In this document: positions 22,969 to 33,035 of the stretch, piece by piece
Layout of the letters: every line of letters starts with the position of its first letter
How positions within the stretch are numbered: the first letter of the stretch is position 1
From: Turnera subulata
Lineage: Eukaryota > Streptophyta > Magnoliopsida > Malpighiales > Passifloraceae
NCBI GenBank assembly: GCA_028386065.3
Contig: JAKUCV010007410.1
Location: 1,824-65,823 of the forward strand
DNA: 64,000 nucleotides
Reading direction: 5' to 3'
Position numbers and translations under genes: made by a program
Notes under the pieces: model-generated
What the model was told of the DNA's origin: nothing
Database searches by the model: none
Seen by the model: the letters and a program-made list of their open reading frames with translations, nothing else

Positions 22969-23652
22969 TCATGGCCTTAGAACGACGTTGACCCTGAAGC
23001 TAGTGGGGTCATTGTTGATGTTGACCGTGATGCTGTCGCTCCACGAGAACCACATGCCGCCTGCGTTGTTCTGGCCGGGAAGCTCGAACCGGTTTGCTTG
23101 GGGGAATCGGAGTGGGATGAGACCGTGATCGTCTTCAGGCTGCCATTCGGTCTCTGTGAGAAGAACCATGTTGGGATTGTACTGGTTCTTCAGGTCCCTC
23201 AGGGTATGCGAGAACTCCTGGGAACACCTAGCGACTCCTCTGCAGTTCCACACCAGTAGTCGGGCCTTTGGCCAAGTTGCGGGCAGACGAGTTACTCTGG
23301 GCATGCTTTGGGCAGTCATCGAGAGCTGGTAGTAGGTACCTTGCTCCAGGAAGTGGCAAGTGGGTTCTAGGTTGAACTCCTGAAGTCTTTCAAAAATGAA
23401 AAACATGACGGAGTTGGTCGAGCCATAGTAGGAGGTCCTCAGAGTGCCATGGTCCTCTAGGAAGAACGTCTCTTCCATGGGAGTGACGAAGAATCTGGAC
23501 GAGTAGAGTTTGTCGACGAAGACCAGACGGGGCATTCTGTCGAGCTCGTTCGGTAGTTCCTCTGGACGCTCGTTGATCATGCTGTAGGCCAACCGGTTTC
23601 TTCTGCCTAGGTTGGCACCTTCGACGAAGAAGACGGATGATGGAGCAGGCAT
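22969..23652 (-). CDS. LINE-endonuclease-like ORF with an unrecognised N-terminal part
   Basis: An open frame of 227 codons on the minus strand. Residues from about 131 resemble the start of the AP-type endonuclease of plant non-LTR retrotransposons: LLVWNCRGVARCSQEF, then NPNMVLLTETEW with the catalytic-type Glu, then GGMWFSWSDSITV. It stops after about 95 residues of that domain, so the endonuclease is incomplete. The first 130 residues (MPAPSSVFFVEGANLG, PMEETFFLEDHG) match nothing I recognise. AT-rich DNA (22876-22968) lies on its 3' side. It sits inside the internal region of element A. It may be a LINE fragment that captured host sequence, or a chance-open remnant. Confidence 0.5.
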   Translation of the reverse strand: MPAPSSVFFVEGANLGRRNRLAYSMINERPEELPNELDRMPRLVFVDKLYSSRFFVTPMEETFFLEDHGTLRTSYYGSTNSVMFFIFERLQEFNLEPTCHFLEQGTYYQLSMTAQSMPRVTRLPATWPKARLLVWNCRGVARCSQEFSHTLRDLKNQYNPNMVLLTETEWQPEDDHGLIPLRFPQANRFELPGQNNAGGMWFSWSDSITVNINNDPTSFRVNVVLRP

Positions 23653-24281
23653 TCTGACTTGGCGATTTTGTGTTTCTACCGAACATGTTTGTGTTATTTT
23701 TCTAAACGTGTTACAAACTTGCTTTCAAATGCTTTTGATGATTTACACCTCACCGCTCTGTTTTTTATACTCTTATGGGGAGCGTGATTACTGTTTTCGA
23801 TTTTCAAGATTTTGCTTTTCGAAAATTTTGCCGTTGCTTCATTTATTGCTTCGTTACTTTATACGTTTTTCGGGCTACAAATGCCAGTGTTTTTTAGCTC
23901 TTTTTCATCTTACAATTTTCTAACGCCCTGGCTACCTTGGCATTTCTATTTATGGTTCTTATTATTTTTTACATCTTTTATCACATGCATCCGTGACCGT
24001 TGTGGCTAGACTGATGGGACCATACCTCGAGTAGAGCGCATGTGCGACAAGTTTACACCTGTTCAGACATCATGGAGAGATACAAGACTTGACAGACGTT
24101 CTTGGCTCATGCGAAATTTGTGAACTAGTGGGTAACGTTTCTTTCGAGGGACACAGGACGTGCTCCTTGCGAGTTAACGGGCATCTTTTCCACAAGGAAA
24201 ACCGACGTCACCGTTAGCTGTGTATGTTACGTTTCTTGGGTTCGAGGATGTTCACGTCCGATACGAGCACCGATTATGAAA
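23653..24281. other. unassigned internal DNA of the nest
   Basis: It lies between the LINE-like ORF and the truncated 5' LTR of copia element C. No conserved protein or element end is recognised. It could be leftover internal sequence of element A or of the LINE insertion. Confidence 0.4.
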
Positions 24282-25123
24282 ATATGTTCCGAGGCATAGA
24301 GAATCAGTACTGATCTTGTCGTTCGGGTAGCAATGATGTGTTGCTAGACGCCGCTCTTTGCTTATAATTGTAAAATGAGATTTTACAATTATTGTCGGAC
24401 GTTACAAGTGCCTACAGGGTCACACACATAGAACCGTTGATTCGAGCAGGTGGTTGAACCGTAGTTGGACCATGGTTGGACCGTGGCTGGACCATGGTTA
24501 AACCAGGGGTCGTTTTTGGGCTGATTGGTTCATTAGTTGTCAGAATTATTGAACCTCTTAGTGCTGTCATGTGTAATAATGCATTAGTGTGTTGGTGGAG
24601 ACAAGATAATGAAGGGTCATTATCTTTGGACCACCATGTTGGCCACTTGCTAATTGTCTAATGCATTGTGTGATTGGGTGAGTTGGGTGATCAGATTATT
24701 CACTTCTTCTCTCTCTCTCTCACGTTATGCTTCTGCAATTTCAGAGCAAAAACATGACTCACACAATCCTCTCAACCTCTCTTTTTCTTTGTGAAAGAAG
24801 GAAGAGCAAAACACCACAAAACACAAGCTCCCGTTTTCTGCTGCTAGCACCCAATTCGGGAGTGCTCGGAAGTTGGATCGTGAGACAACTCCACCTTGAT
24901 CACGGTTCGTGTGGATACCGTAGAGGAGCCAGGCCGTTGTCTTGCTCTTACTGATTCGTTCCAGCTAATAGGTGAAAGATCCTAATCTTCCAGGTACGAA
25001 AAATCTTATTATACGGTTTATGCATGCTTCACTTGGTTCTTGGTTAGTTTCCTTTTGCTTCCGCTGCATATTCTGCTTGTTGTGCATATTATGAATGTCA
25101 TAATAGCTCTAGGGTAACTTACA
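24282..25123 (+). repeat. truncated 5' LTR of element C
   Basis: It matches 31982-32820 almost base for base (from TGTTCCGAGGCATAGAG to AACTTACA). The first 700 bp of the LTR are absent; the sequence to the left of 24282 is unrelated. Confidence 0.88.
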
Positions 25124-25445
25124 GTGGTAGCGGAGCCTTCTTGTGAAGCTCTAAACCGTATAAGTGATGCATATGTGATATGATCATCCTAGCATGTGTA
25201 GGAATCATTTTATGTATGTGATATGCTAAGTGATTTTGAAAATGTTGTTGTTTTGTATTATCAAATGATATGCTGAGTTTGTTTTGGTATATATGATTTG
25301 CCATGCAAATATGTGCATATGTTTGGTATGTTTTGAGTAAATATGCATGATATGTTTTATGTGATAAAGCATGATCATGTCATATTGTCTTCAATTGTGT
25401 ATATGTGATACATAAGTTGTTGAGGTTGATTTGTCAAAAGTGTTT

Positions 25446-25960
25446 NNNNNNNNNNNNNNNNNNNNNNNNNNNNNNNNNNNNNNNNNNNNNNNNNNNNNNN
25501 NNNNNNNNNNNNNNNNNNNNNNNNNNNNNNNNNNNNNNNNNNNNNNNNNNNNNNNNNNNNNNNNNNNNNNNNNNNNNNNNNNNNNNNNNNNNNNNNNNNN
25601 NNNNNNNNNNNNNNNNNNNNNNNNNNNNNNNNNNNNNNNNNNNNNNNNNNNNNNNNNNNNNNNNNNNNNNNNNNNNNNNNNNNNNNNNNNNNNNNNNNNN
25701 NNNNNNNNNNNNNNNNNNNNNNNNNNNNNNNNNNNNNNNNNNNNNNNNNNNNNNNNNNNNNNNNNNNNNNNNNNNNNNNNNNNNNNNNNNNNNNNNNNNN
25801 NNNNNNNNNNNNNNNNNNNNNNNNNNNNNNNNNNNNNNNNNNNNNNNNNNNNNNNNNNNNNNNNNNNNNNNNNNNNNNNNNNNNNNNNNNNNNNNNNNNN
25901 NNNNNNNNNNNNNNNNNNNNNNNNNNNNNNNNNNNNNNNNNNNNNNNNNNNNNNNNNNNN
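25446..25960. other. assembly gap (515 N) with duplicated flanks
   Basis: The 192 bases before the gap (25254-25445) and the 192 bases after it (25961-26152) appear identical by eye, from TGTATTATCAAATGATATGC to CAAAAGTGTTT. Two contigs probably overlap and were joined with a placeholder, so the true gap may be zero or negative. Open frames read through N here are meaningless. Confidence 0.9.
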
Positions 25961-26280
25961 TGTATTATCAAATGATATGCTGAGTTTGTTTTGGTATATA
26001 TGATTTGCCATGCAAATATGTGCATATGTTTGGTATGTTTTGAGTAAATATGCATGATATGTTTTATGTGATAAAGCATGATCATGTCATATTGTCTTCA
26101 ATTGTGTATATGTGATACATAAGTTGTTGAGGTTGATTTGTCAAAAGTGTTTTGACAACAGGCACTTGATTGGTATGAGATATCAATCAAGATGTTTATG
26201 GCAGTAGGTTGAAGGGTTCGACTAAGAAAAACCGAGTGTCGGTTTGTGTATCGAACGATTGTCGTTCAAGCAAGTTTAGG

Positions 26281-27335
26281 CCATAACATCAATGTTGGTG
26301 TGACAAACATCGATGTTGGCATGAGGATTGGCCTTGGCAGAATCTTCATAACATCGATGTTGTGAGACAAACATCGATGTTTTGATAAAGTGTGCCTCGG
26401 CCGAATCACAACAACATCGATGTTTAAGTGTTAAACATCGATGTTCTCATGCAACCACTCAACAACATCGATGTTTAAGTGTTAAACATCGATGTTATTT
26501 GAGCTCGGCCAAATTGGTTTGAGTTCCACAGCTCCAACAACATCGATGTTTGAGTGTCAACATCGATGTTCTTGAGTTCCAGGACCCAAACATCGATGTT
26601 TAAATGTTAAACATCGATGTTATAATGCTACTGCCAAGATATTGAACTTTTAAGTACTCAAAACATCGATGTTTTAGTATTCAACATCGATGTTTTTGAG
26701 CTACTGCCAAATGGTTTGGAGTTCAAGTACTCAAACATCGATGTTTAAGTGTTAACATCGATGTTTTATGCATTCGGCAACCTTCAACATCGATGTTTTA
26801 TGTTCAACATCGATGTTTTGAGGGTTCGGCAACCTTCAACATCGATGTTTGAGTGTCAACATCGATGTTTTGCAGATTTGCAAACTCCAAACATCGATGT
26901 TGAAGGAATCCAGCAGCTTCGATGTTGTGGAATCCAGCAGCTTCAACTGCGAATTCGGGGTAGAAGTAGGCCGAATTGGTGTTTATCCTGAACAGCAAAG
27001 TTGTAGCCCTACTTCTTAACTTTCAGGGACACCAAGTTTGCACAAATCCGAGCTCTACAGCTCTGGATATGGCTGAAATACTGAGTACTGCCAAAATCTT
27101 AAACTTTCAGAATCTCAACAACATCGATGTTTGAAAGTTCAACATCGATGTTATTGAGCTACTGCCAAATAGTTTGGAGTTCAAGAATCTTAACAACATC
27201 GATGTTTAAGAGTTGAACATCGATGTTATTGAGCTACTGCCAAGTAGTTGGAGAGAATCAGATTCTCACAACATCGATGTTACAAGTTGAACATCGATGT
27301 TCACATGTAATTTTGGTTTCCAAACTTACATGACA
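26281..27335. repeat. array of 26 AACATCGATGTT palindromes
   Basis: I counted 26 exact copies of the 12-bp palindrome AACATCGATGTT, plus degenerate ones such as AACATCAATGTT at both edges. Most come as pairs whose centres are 20 or 21 bp apart (for example 26412/26433, 26463/26484 and 27195/27216). Pairs are separated by related spacers such as GAGCTACTGCCAAATGGTTT, so the whole is an imperfect tandem array. It lies in the leader of copia element C, between the primer-binding site and gag. It is not part of the LTR. Confidence 0.95.
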
Positions 27336-27869
27336 TCAATGTATGATTTATCAAGAACAAGCATGTGATGTGTTGGAATTATATGTTGATGTAAAATATT
27401 AAGTTCTTAGTTGCCTTCCATGATAAGCACTCATCAAGCCTAAGATCAACACTTGGTAGGTTTTGCCCTCGCAAAGGTGCCAATGTTTATCCTAGGAAGG
27501 TGCGAGTGGATAATTGTAATATCTCGACTGCTTATTGTGGGTATGGACTTAACTAGGTTATCTTAATAGGATTAAGGACCTAGAGGCAAGGGTTGAGCAA
27601 TGTCTATAAGATAGACTTGGACAAGGTGTTGTTCACTCAACTATCCAAGAGTTACATAGAGATGTAATTGACAAGAGTTGTCTACCTAAATAGCTATGAT
27701 GTAGGCAATCAGCCCTCGCTGACTTATGTTGTAGTGAAATATGGATCTTGGCCTACTTATATAATTGTCTTGATTTATGTAGTAGGAGCACATTTAATAG
27801 AATTCCTTATTAAATGATTTGTATACATGACTATTATTTGTGTGAGTTGATCATTGTTGTAGAATTACC

Positions 27870-28560
27870 ATGGCACAAAACACTAGCACCTATTATTGCG
27901 ATTCGTCCTTGAGTAGGACAAGCTGAATAGGAATAGTTTCCTAGAGTGGCATCACTTTTTAAGGATAGTCTTCAAACAAGAAAAATTTGTATGTCCTTGA
28001 AGGGCCTGTTCTTAATGAATTGGCGCCTAATGCTTCTAGGGGCAGAAGTAGATGCTTGTGAGAAGCATGTTGATGATGCATTGGATGTTGCATGCCTTAT
28101 GCTAATTGCCATGGACTCTGAGCTTCAGAAGCAAGATGAGAACATGTGGGCGTTCGATATGATCGAACACCTGAAATTGCTCTGAGGAGAGCAAGTAAGG
28201 CATGGGAGGTACGAGACCTCTAAGGCATTGTTCCAATGCATGATGGCTAAATTATCACCCGTTAGACCTCATGTGCTCAAGATGATTATATACATTGAGA
28301 GCCCAGAGGGTCTTGGTTTCCTTAGAGAAGGAAAGGGTAAAGCAAAGTTTGAGAAGAAGAAGAAATGTACCAAAAGGTTTGGTGCATGTGCATCTTCTAT
28401 TCTCATGTGCTGAAACCCTAGGGTGGTATTGCAAAAGAAGGAAATTGTTTCCGTTGCAATATATCAGGCCATTGGAAACACAACTGCCCTGTTTACCTTG
28501 AAGAGGTAAAGAAGCAGAAGGGAAGTGAGACTTCCGCTTCATGTATTTTGTTATAGAAGC
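27870..28560 (+). pseudogene. element C gag (broken)
   Basis: A start MAQNTST at 27870 is followed by stops. A copia gag domain is recognisable in pieces (HVDDALDVACLMLIAMDSEL and MIEHLKLL at 28060-28180). A zinc knuckle CFRCNISGHWKHNCP (CX2CX4HX4C) is intact near 28449-28493. Frameshifts separate these parts. Confidence 0.8.
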
Positions 28561-31265
28561 TAATATCTCTATCTCTGTATCATGGGTATTAGATACCAGA
28601 TGTGGTTCTCACATTTGTAGAAATGTGTAGGAACTGAGAAAGAGTGGGAGATTGGCTAAGGATGAGATAGACCTACGTGTCTGAATTGCAACAAGAGTTG
28701 CTACATTAGCCGTAGGGATTCACTATCTATCCTTACCGAGGGTTATGGTTACAGAACTGGACAATTGCTGTTATGTACCTACCAAAAGCAGGAATTTAAT
28801 TTCTGTGTCTTGTATGGACAAGAAAGGTTTTTTTTTTTTGAGAATAAAGAACAATTGTTGTTCTATTTATTTCAATGAAATTGATTATGATGGTGCATTT
28901 TAAACGATGGTTTGTATGTTCTAAACCTAGTAACCCCTATCTATAACATTGATACGAAGAAGGTTAGATTACATGATTCTAGTGAAACCTATCTCTGGCA
29001 TAGTCGTTTGGCCCATATAAACGAGACTCGTATTCCTAAACTCCATAAAGATGGACTTTAGACTCATTTGATTTTGAATCATATGAGACATATGAGTCAT
29101 GTTTATTAGGCAAAATGACTAAGGCTTACTTTACGGGTAAAGGTGAAGAGCCTAGGACTTGCTAGGTCTAATACATACTGATGTATGCGGACCTATGTCT
29201 ACACAGGCTAGAGGTGTTTTTCAATACTTCATTACATTTACTGATGACTTCAGTAGATACGGCTATGTGTATCTAATGAGACACAAGTCAGAATCCTTTG
29301 AAAAGTTCAAAGAATTCAAGAATGAAGTACAGAATCGACTCGGAAAAGTATTAAGATACTTCGATAAGATCGAGGAGGTGAATACTTAGGCCGAGAGTTT
29401 CTTGATCATCTAAAGTGTTGTGGTATAGTATCACAAATTTCTCCTCCGAGTACACTTCATCAAATGGTGTATCTAATAGGAGGAACCGAACCTTGTTGGA
29501 CATGGTTCGTTCTATGATGAGTCAAGCTGACCTTCTATTTCCTTTTAAGGACATGCATTATTGAGTGCTGCATTTCACTTAACCGTGTTCCATCTAATCG
29601 GTTGGATAGACACCATATGAGATATGGATTGGGAAGCGTCCCAATTTGTCTTTTATGAGGACTTAGGGTTGTGAGGCTTACGTGAGACGTGAAGCATCAG
29701 ATAAACTCGACCCTAAATCCGACAAGTGCCTTTTGTATGATACCTTAAAGGGTATTGTTTCTATAATCCCATAGAGCACAAAGTGTTTGTGGCTCGGAAT
29801 GCTATTTTTCTAGAAAGAATGTCTATTTCTAGAAGAATTAGTGGGAGGATAATAGAACTCGAAGAAATTCGAGATAAAGAGGCTGAGATGGAACAAGAAC
29901 AGGAACCACAAAGTGTTGTGGACGAGAATCCTGTTCCTGTAACACATGGACCGCGTAGGTCGGATAGGACTCGGTATGAGCCTGAGAAATATGGATTTCT
30001 CATGACTCATACCGGTGATGTGATGCTCATAAGTAAGGATGAGCCCACTTCCTATCAGCTGACCATTACGGGTCTTGACTCCAAGAAGTGGCTTGAAGCT
30101 ATGAATTCGGAAATGGAATCCATGTATCAAAACAAGGTATGGACCTTGTTTGATCCACCTGAAAGGGTAAAACCTATAGGGTGCAAATGGGTCTTTGTGA
30201 AAGACCGACATGGATGGTAATGTGATTACCTTTAAAGGGCAATTGGTTGCAAAAGGTTTCAAGCAAGTTCATAGTATTGACTATGATGAAACCTTCTCAC
30301 CAGTCGCCATAGTTAAATCCATCCGGATTCTATTGGTTATAGCTGCGAGTTGCGAAGGTCCATTTGTGGACCAAAGCAAGCTTCAAGGAGTTGGAATCTT
30401 TGCTTTTAATGAAGTAATCAAAGAATTTGGTTTCATTAAAAGTGAAGATGATTCATGTGTTTACTAGAAGGTTAGTGGGAGCACTATTGTTTTCTTGTTG
30501 TTGTAGGTCAACGACATCCTACTTATTGAGAATGATATTCCGACACTAAAATCTGCAAAGACTTGGTTAGGAAAGAATTTCTCAATGAAGGACTTAGGAG
30601 AAGCTGCCTAAGTGTTAAGCATAAAGATCTATAGAGATAGATCCAAAAGGCTTCTCGGGCTAAGACAGAGAACATATGTTGACAAGATGCTAAAGAGGTT
30701 TAGCATGCAAGATCCCAAGAAGGGTTTCTTGCCCATGTCACATGGCATATCTCTCTCAAAGAGTCAATGTCCTAGTGCGACTAGGGAGAGAGAGCGGATG
30801 AGTAAGATCCCTTGTGCTTCGGCAATAGGATCTATCATGTATGCCATATTATGTACTCGACTGAATGTCACTTATGCTCTGATTGTCACGAGCAGATGCC
30901 AATCTGATCCAGGTGAAAGTCACTGGACAGCAGTTATATATATCCTTAAGTACTTGAGAAGCACTAAGGATGCATTCCTGGTTCACGGAAGCGTTGATGG
31001 GCTTGTTATAAAGTGTTACAAAGATGCTTGCTTCCAAACAGACAGGGATGATTTTATATCGCAATAAGTTTATGTGTTTTTCTTGGATGTGGCGCTATTT
31101 GCTGGAAGAGTTCCAGGCAAGAAACAGTTGCCGACCCTACAACTGTGGCTATACAAAGTTCCGTTTGAGAACATTGTATCAGATCTTCTGACTGAGCCTC
31201 TCACACAGCGTAAGCATGATGGTCATGCTAGATCCACATGTATGAGATATATGGATGATTGGCTT
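28561..31265 (+). pseudogene. element C pol (broken): protease, integrase, RT, RNase H
   Basis: A degenerate protease motif (VLDTRCGSHICRN) lies near 28580. The GAG-pre-integrase word YLWHSRLAHI is near 28990. The integrase core begins GLIHTDVCGPMST at 29160 with FTDDFSRYGYVYL. The RT begins KKWLEAMNSEMESMYQNKVW (30085) with VAKGFKQVHSIDYDETFSPV at 30248. RNase-H-side sequence lies at 30612-31260. It is interrupted by many stops and at least three frame changes, so it is dead. Confidence 0.82.
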
Positions 31266-31282
31266 TAGTGCAAGTGGGAGAT

Positions 31283-32820
31283 TGTTAGTGTAATATGCCC
31301 AAAAGCCAATCATGGATGATTAATTGTAGTCACGTATCCACATTAAGGTTATTCCAATAAGTATCGTTTATGAGATAAACGCTTGCACATACTTATAACC
31401 CTAGAATATTTCATATTCTTAAATGTCCCTAGTCGATTATTATTACGGATGGGTTGTAATAATAAATTAAGACTAGCGTATGTTGAGAATTGCATATGTG
31501 ATATGAATTCTACATACGGGTACAAGTTGGAGAACTTGTGGACTGGACCGACCCACATAAGAACCCTACATGGAACGTTATATGTATGTCATTAGTGGTT
31601 CTTATAGATGTAATTGTCCTCCGACCTGAGATCGTCAAGGTATCCAACATATGAATCATGTACTTTGATATTATTCCTAGTCATCCGTAACTGGGTGGAC
31701 ATAAGGGTAATCATTGGGTATATGCCGAGTATGTAGTGGGTTTTGATTGATCAAGAGGGGATTCGTCCGACCCATATAACGGGTATATTATCGTATGGTT
31801 TCTTGATAGAGTTGAACTGTTAAATGCATGGCCATGCTCGGATTAGGTGATATGGTGATATCACGGGTATCCGTTTTATACAGTTAACTCGGGGATCAAG
31901 AAACATAGATTAAACATATACGAGATTGACATATTCCATGTCTCGTGTTTGATCTAGATAATGGGACGAAGGGACGATGACATGTTCCGAGGCATAGAGA
32001 ATCAGTACTGATCTTGTCGTTCGGGTAGCAATGATGTGTTGCTAGACGCCGCTCTTTGCTTATAATTGTAAAATGAGATTTTACAATTATTGTCGGACGT
32101 TACAAGTGCCTACAGGGTCACACACATAGAACCATTGATTCGAACAGGTGGTTGAACCATGGTTGGACCATGGTTGGACCGTGGTTGGACCGTGGTTAAA
32201 CCAGGGGTCGTTTTGGGCTGATTGGTTCATTAGTTGTCAGAATTATTGAACTTCTTAGTGCTGTCATGTGTAATAATGCATTAGTGTGTTGGTGGAGACA
32301 AGATAATGAAGGGTCATTATCTTTGGACCACCATGTTGGCCACTTGCTAATTGTCTAATGCATTGTGTGATTGGGTGAGTTGGGTGATCAGATTATTCAC
32401 TTCCTCTCTCTCTCTCTCACGTTATGCTTCTAGAATTTCAGAGCAAAAACATGACTCACACAATCTTCTCAACCTCTCTTCTTCTTTGTGAAAGAAGGAA
32501 GAGCAAAACACCACAAAACACAAGCTCCCGTTTTCTGCTGCTAGCACCCAGTTCGGGAGTGCTCGGAAGTTAGATCGTGAGACAACTCCACCTTGATCAC
32601 GGTTCGTGTGGATACCGTAAAGGAGCCAGGCCGTTGTCTTGCTCTTACTGATTCGTTCCAGCTAATAGGTGAAAGATCCTAATCTTCCAGGTACGAAAAA
32701 TCTTATTATACGGTTTATGCATGCTTCACTTGGTTCTTGGTTAGTTTCCCTTTGCTTCCGCTGCATATTCTGCTTGTTGTGCATATTATGAATGTCATAA
32801 TAGCTCTAGGGTAACTTACA
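31283..32820 (+). repeat. 3' LTR of element C
   Basis: 1538 bp, starts TGTTAGTGTAATATGCCC after the polypurine AAGTGGGAGAT, ends AACTTACA. Its last 840 bp match the truncated 5' copy. A CT microsatellite lies near 32404-32418. Confidence 0.88.
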
Positions 32821-33035
32821 GGTTCTTGTCCTCAGTGGAGAGTCCATGACTGTGTGTGAGTTTGCCAGTCATGAGGTTTGGTTCTTATAGAGGATGAGAT
32901 GTCGCTTAAGGGTATAAGCGGTATCTCATGTTGAGTTTGGACACCTGGTAGAGAATACCAGAAGCTTATCGTGGTAGGACCCACGAATAAGACGACGAAA
33001 TTTTGAGGACGAAATTTTTTTTAAGGTGGATAGAC
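32821..33035 (+). mobile_element. 3' end of the internal region of element A, with polypurine tract
   Basis: Noncoding remains upstream of A's 3' LTR. The end, GAGGACGAAATTTTTTTTAA followed by GGTGGATAGAC, parallels the AAGGTGGGTAGGC that precedes the 3' LTR of B and is the plausible plus-strand primer. Confidence 0.75.

Larger units (their letters stand above)
24282..32820 (+). mobile_element. element C: decayed Ty1/copia retrotransposon
   Basis: The 3' LTR is 31283-32820 (1538 bp, TGTTAGTG...AACTTACA). The 5' LTR (24282-25123) is only its last 840 bp, so the left end has been lost and no target duplication can be shown. A primer-binding-like TGGTAGCGGAGCC starts at 25125. The polypurine AAGTGGGAGAT precedes the 3' LTR. 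The internal order is gag, protease, integrase, RT, RNase H, the copia order. A leader of about 2.7 kb with a palindrome array and an assembly gap lies before gag. All coding parts carry stops or frameshifts. Confidence 0.88.

Noticed and set aside
25375..26085. Long open frames spanning the gap
   Set aside because: Most of their length is N; they carry no information.
26281..27335. CRISPR-like array
   Set aside because: Repeats are 12-bp palindromes with related spacers in a plant retrotransposon leader; there are no cas genes and this is nuclear plant DNA.
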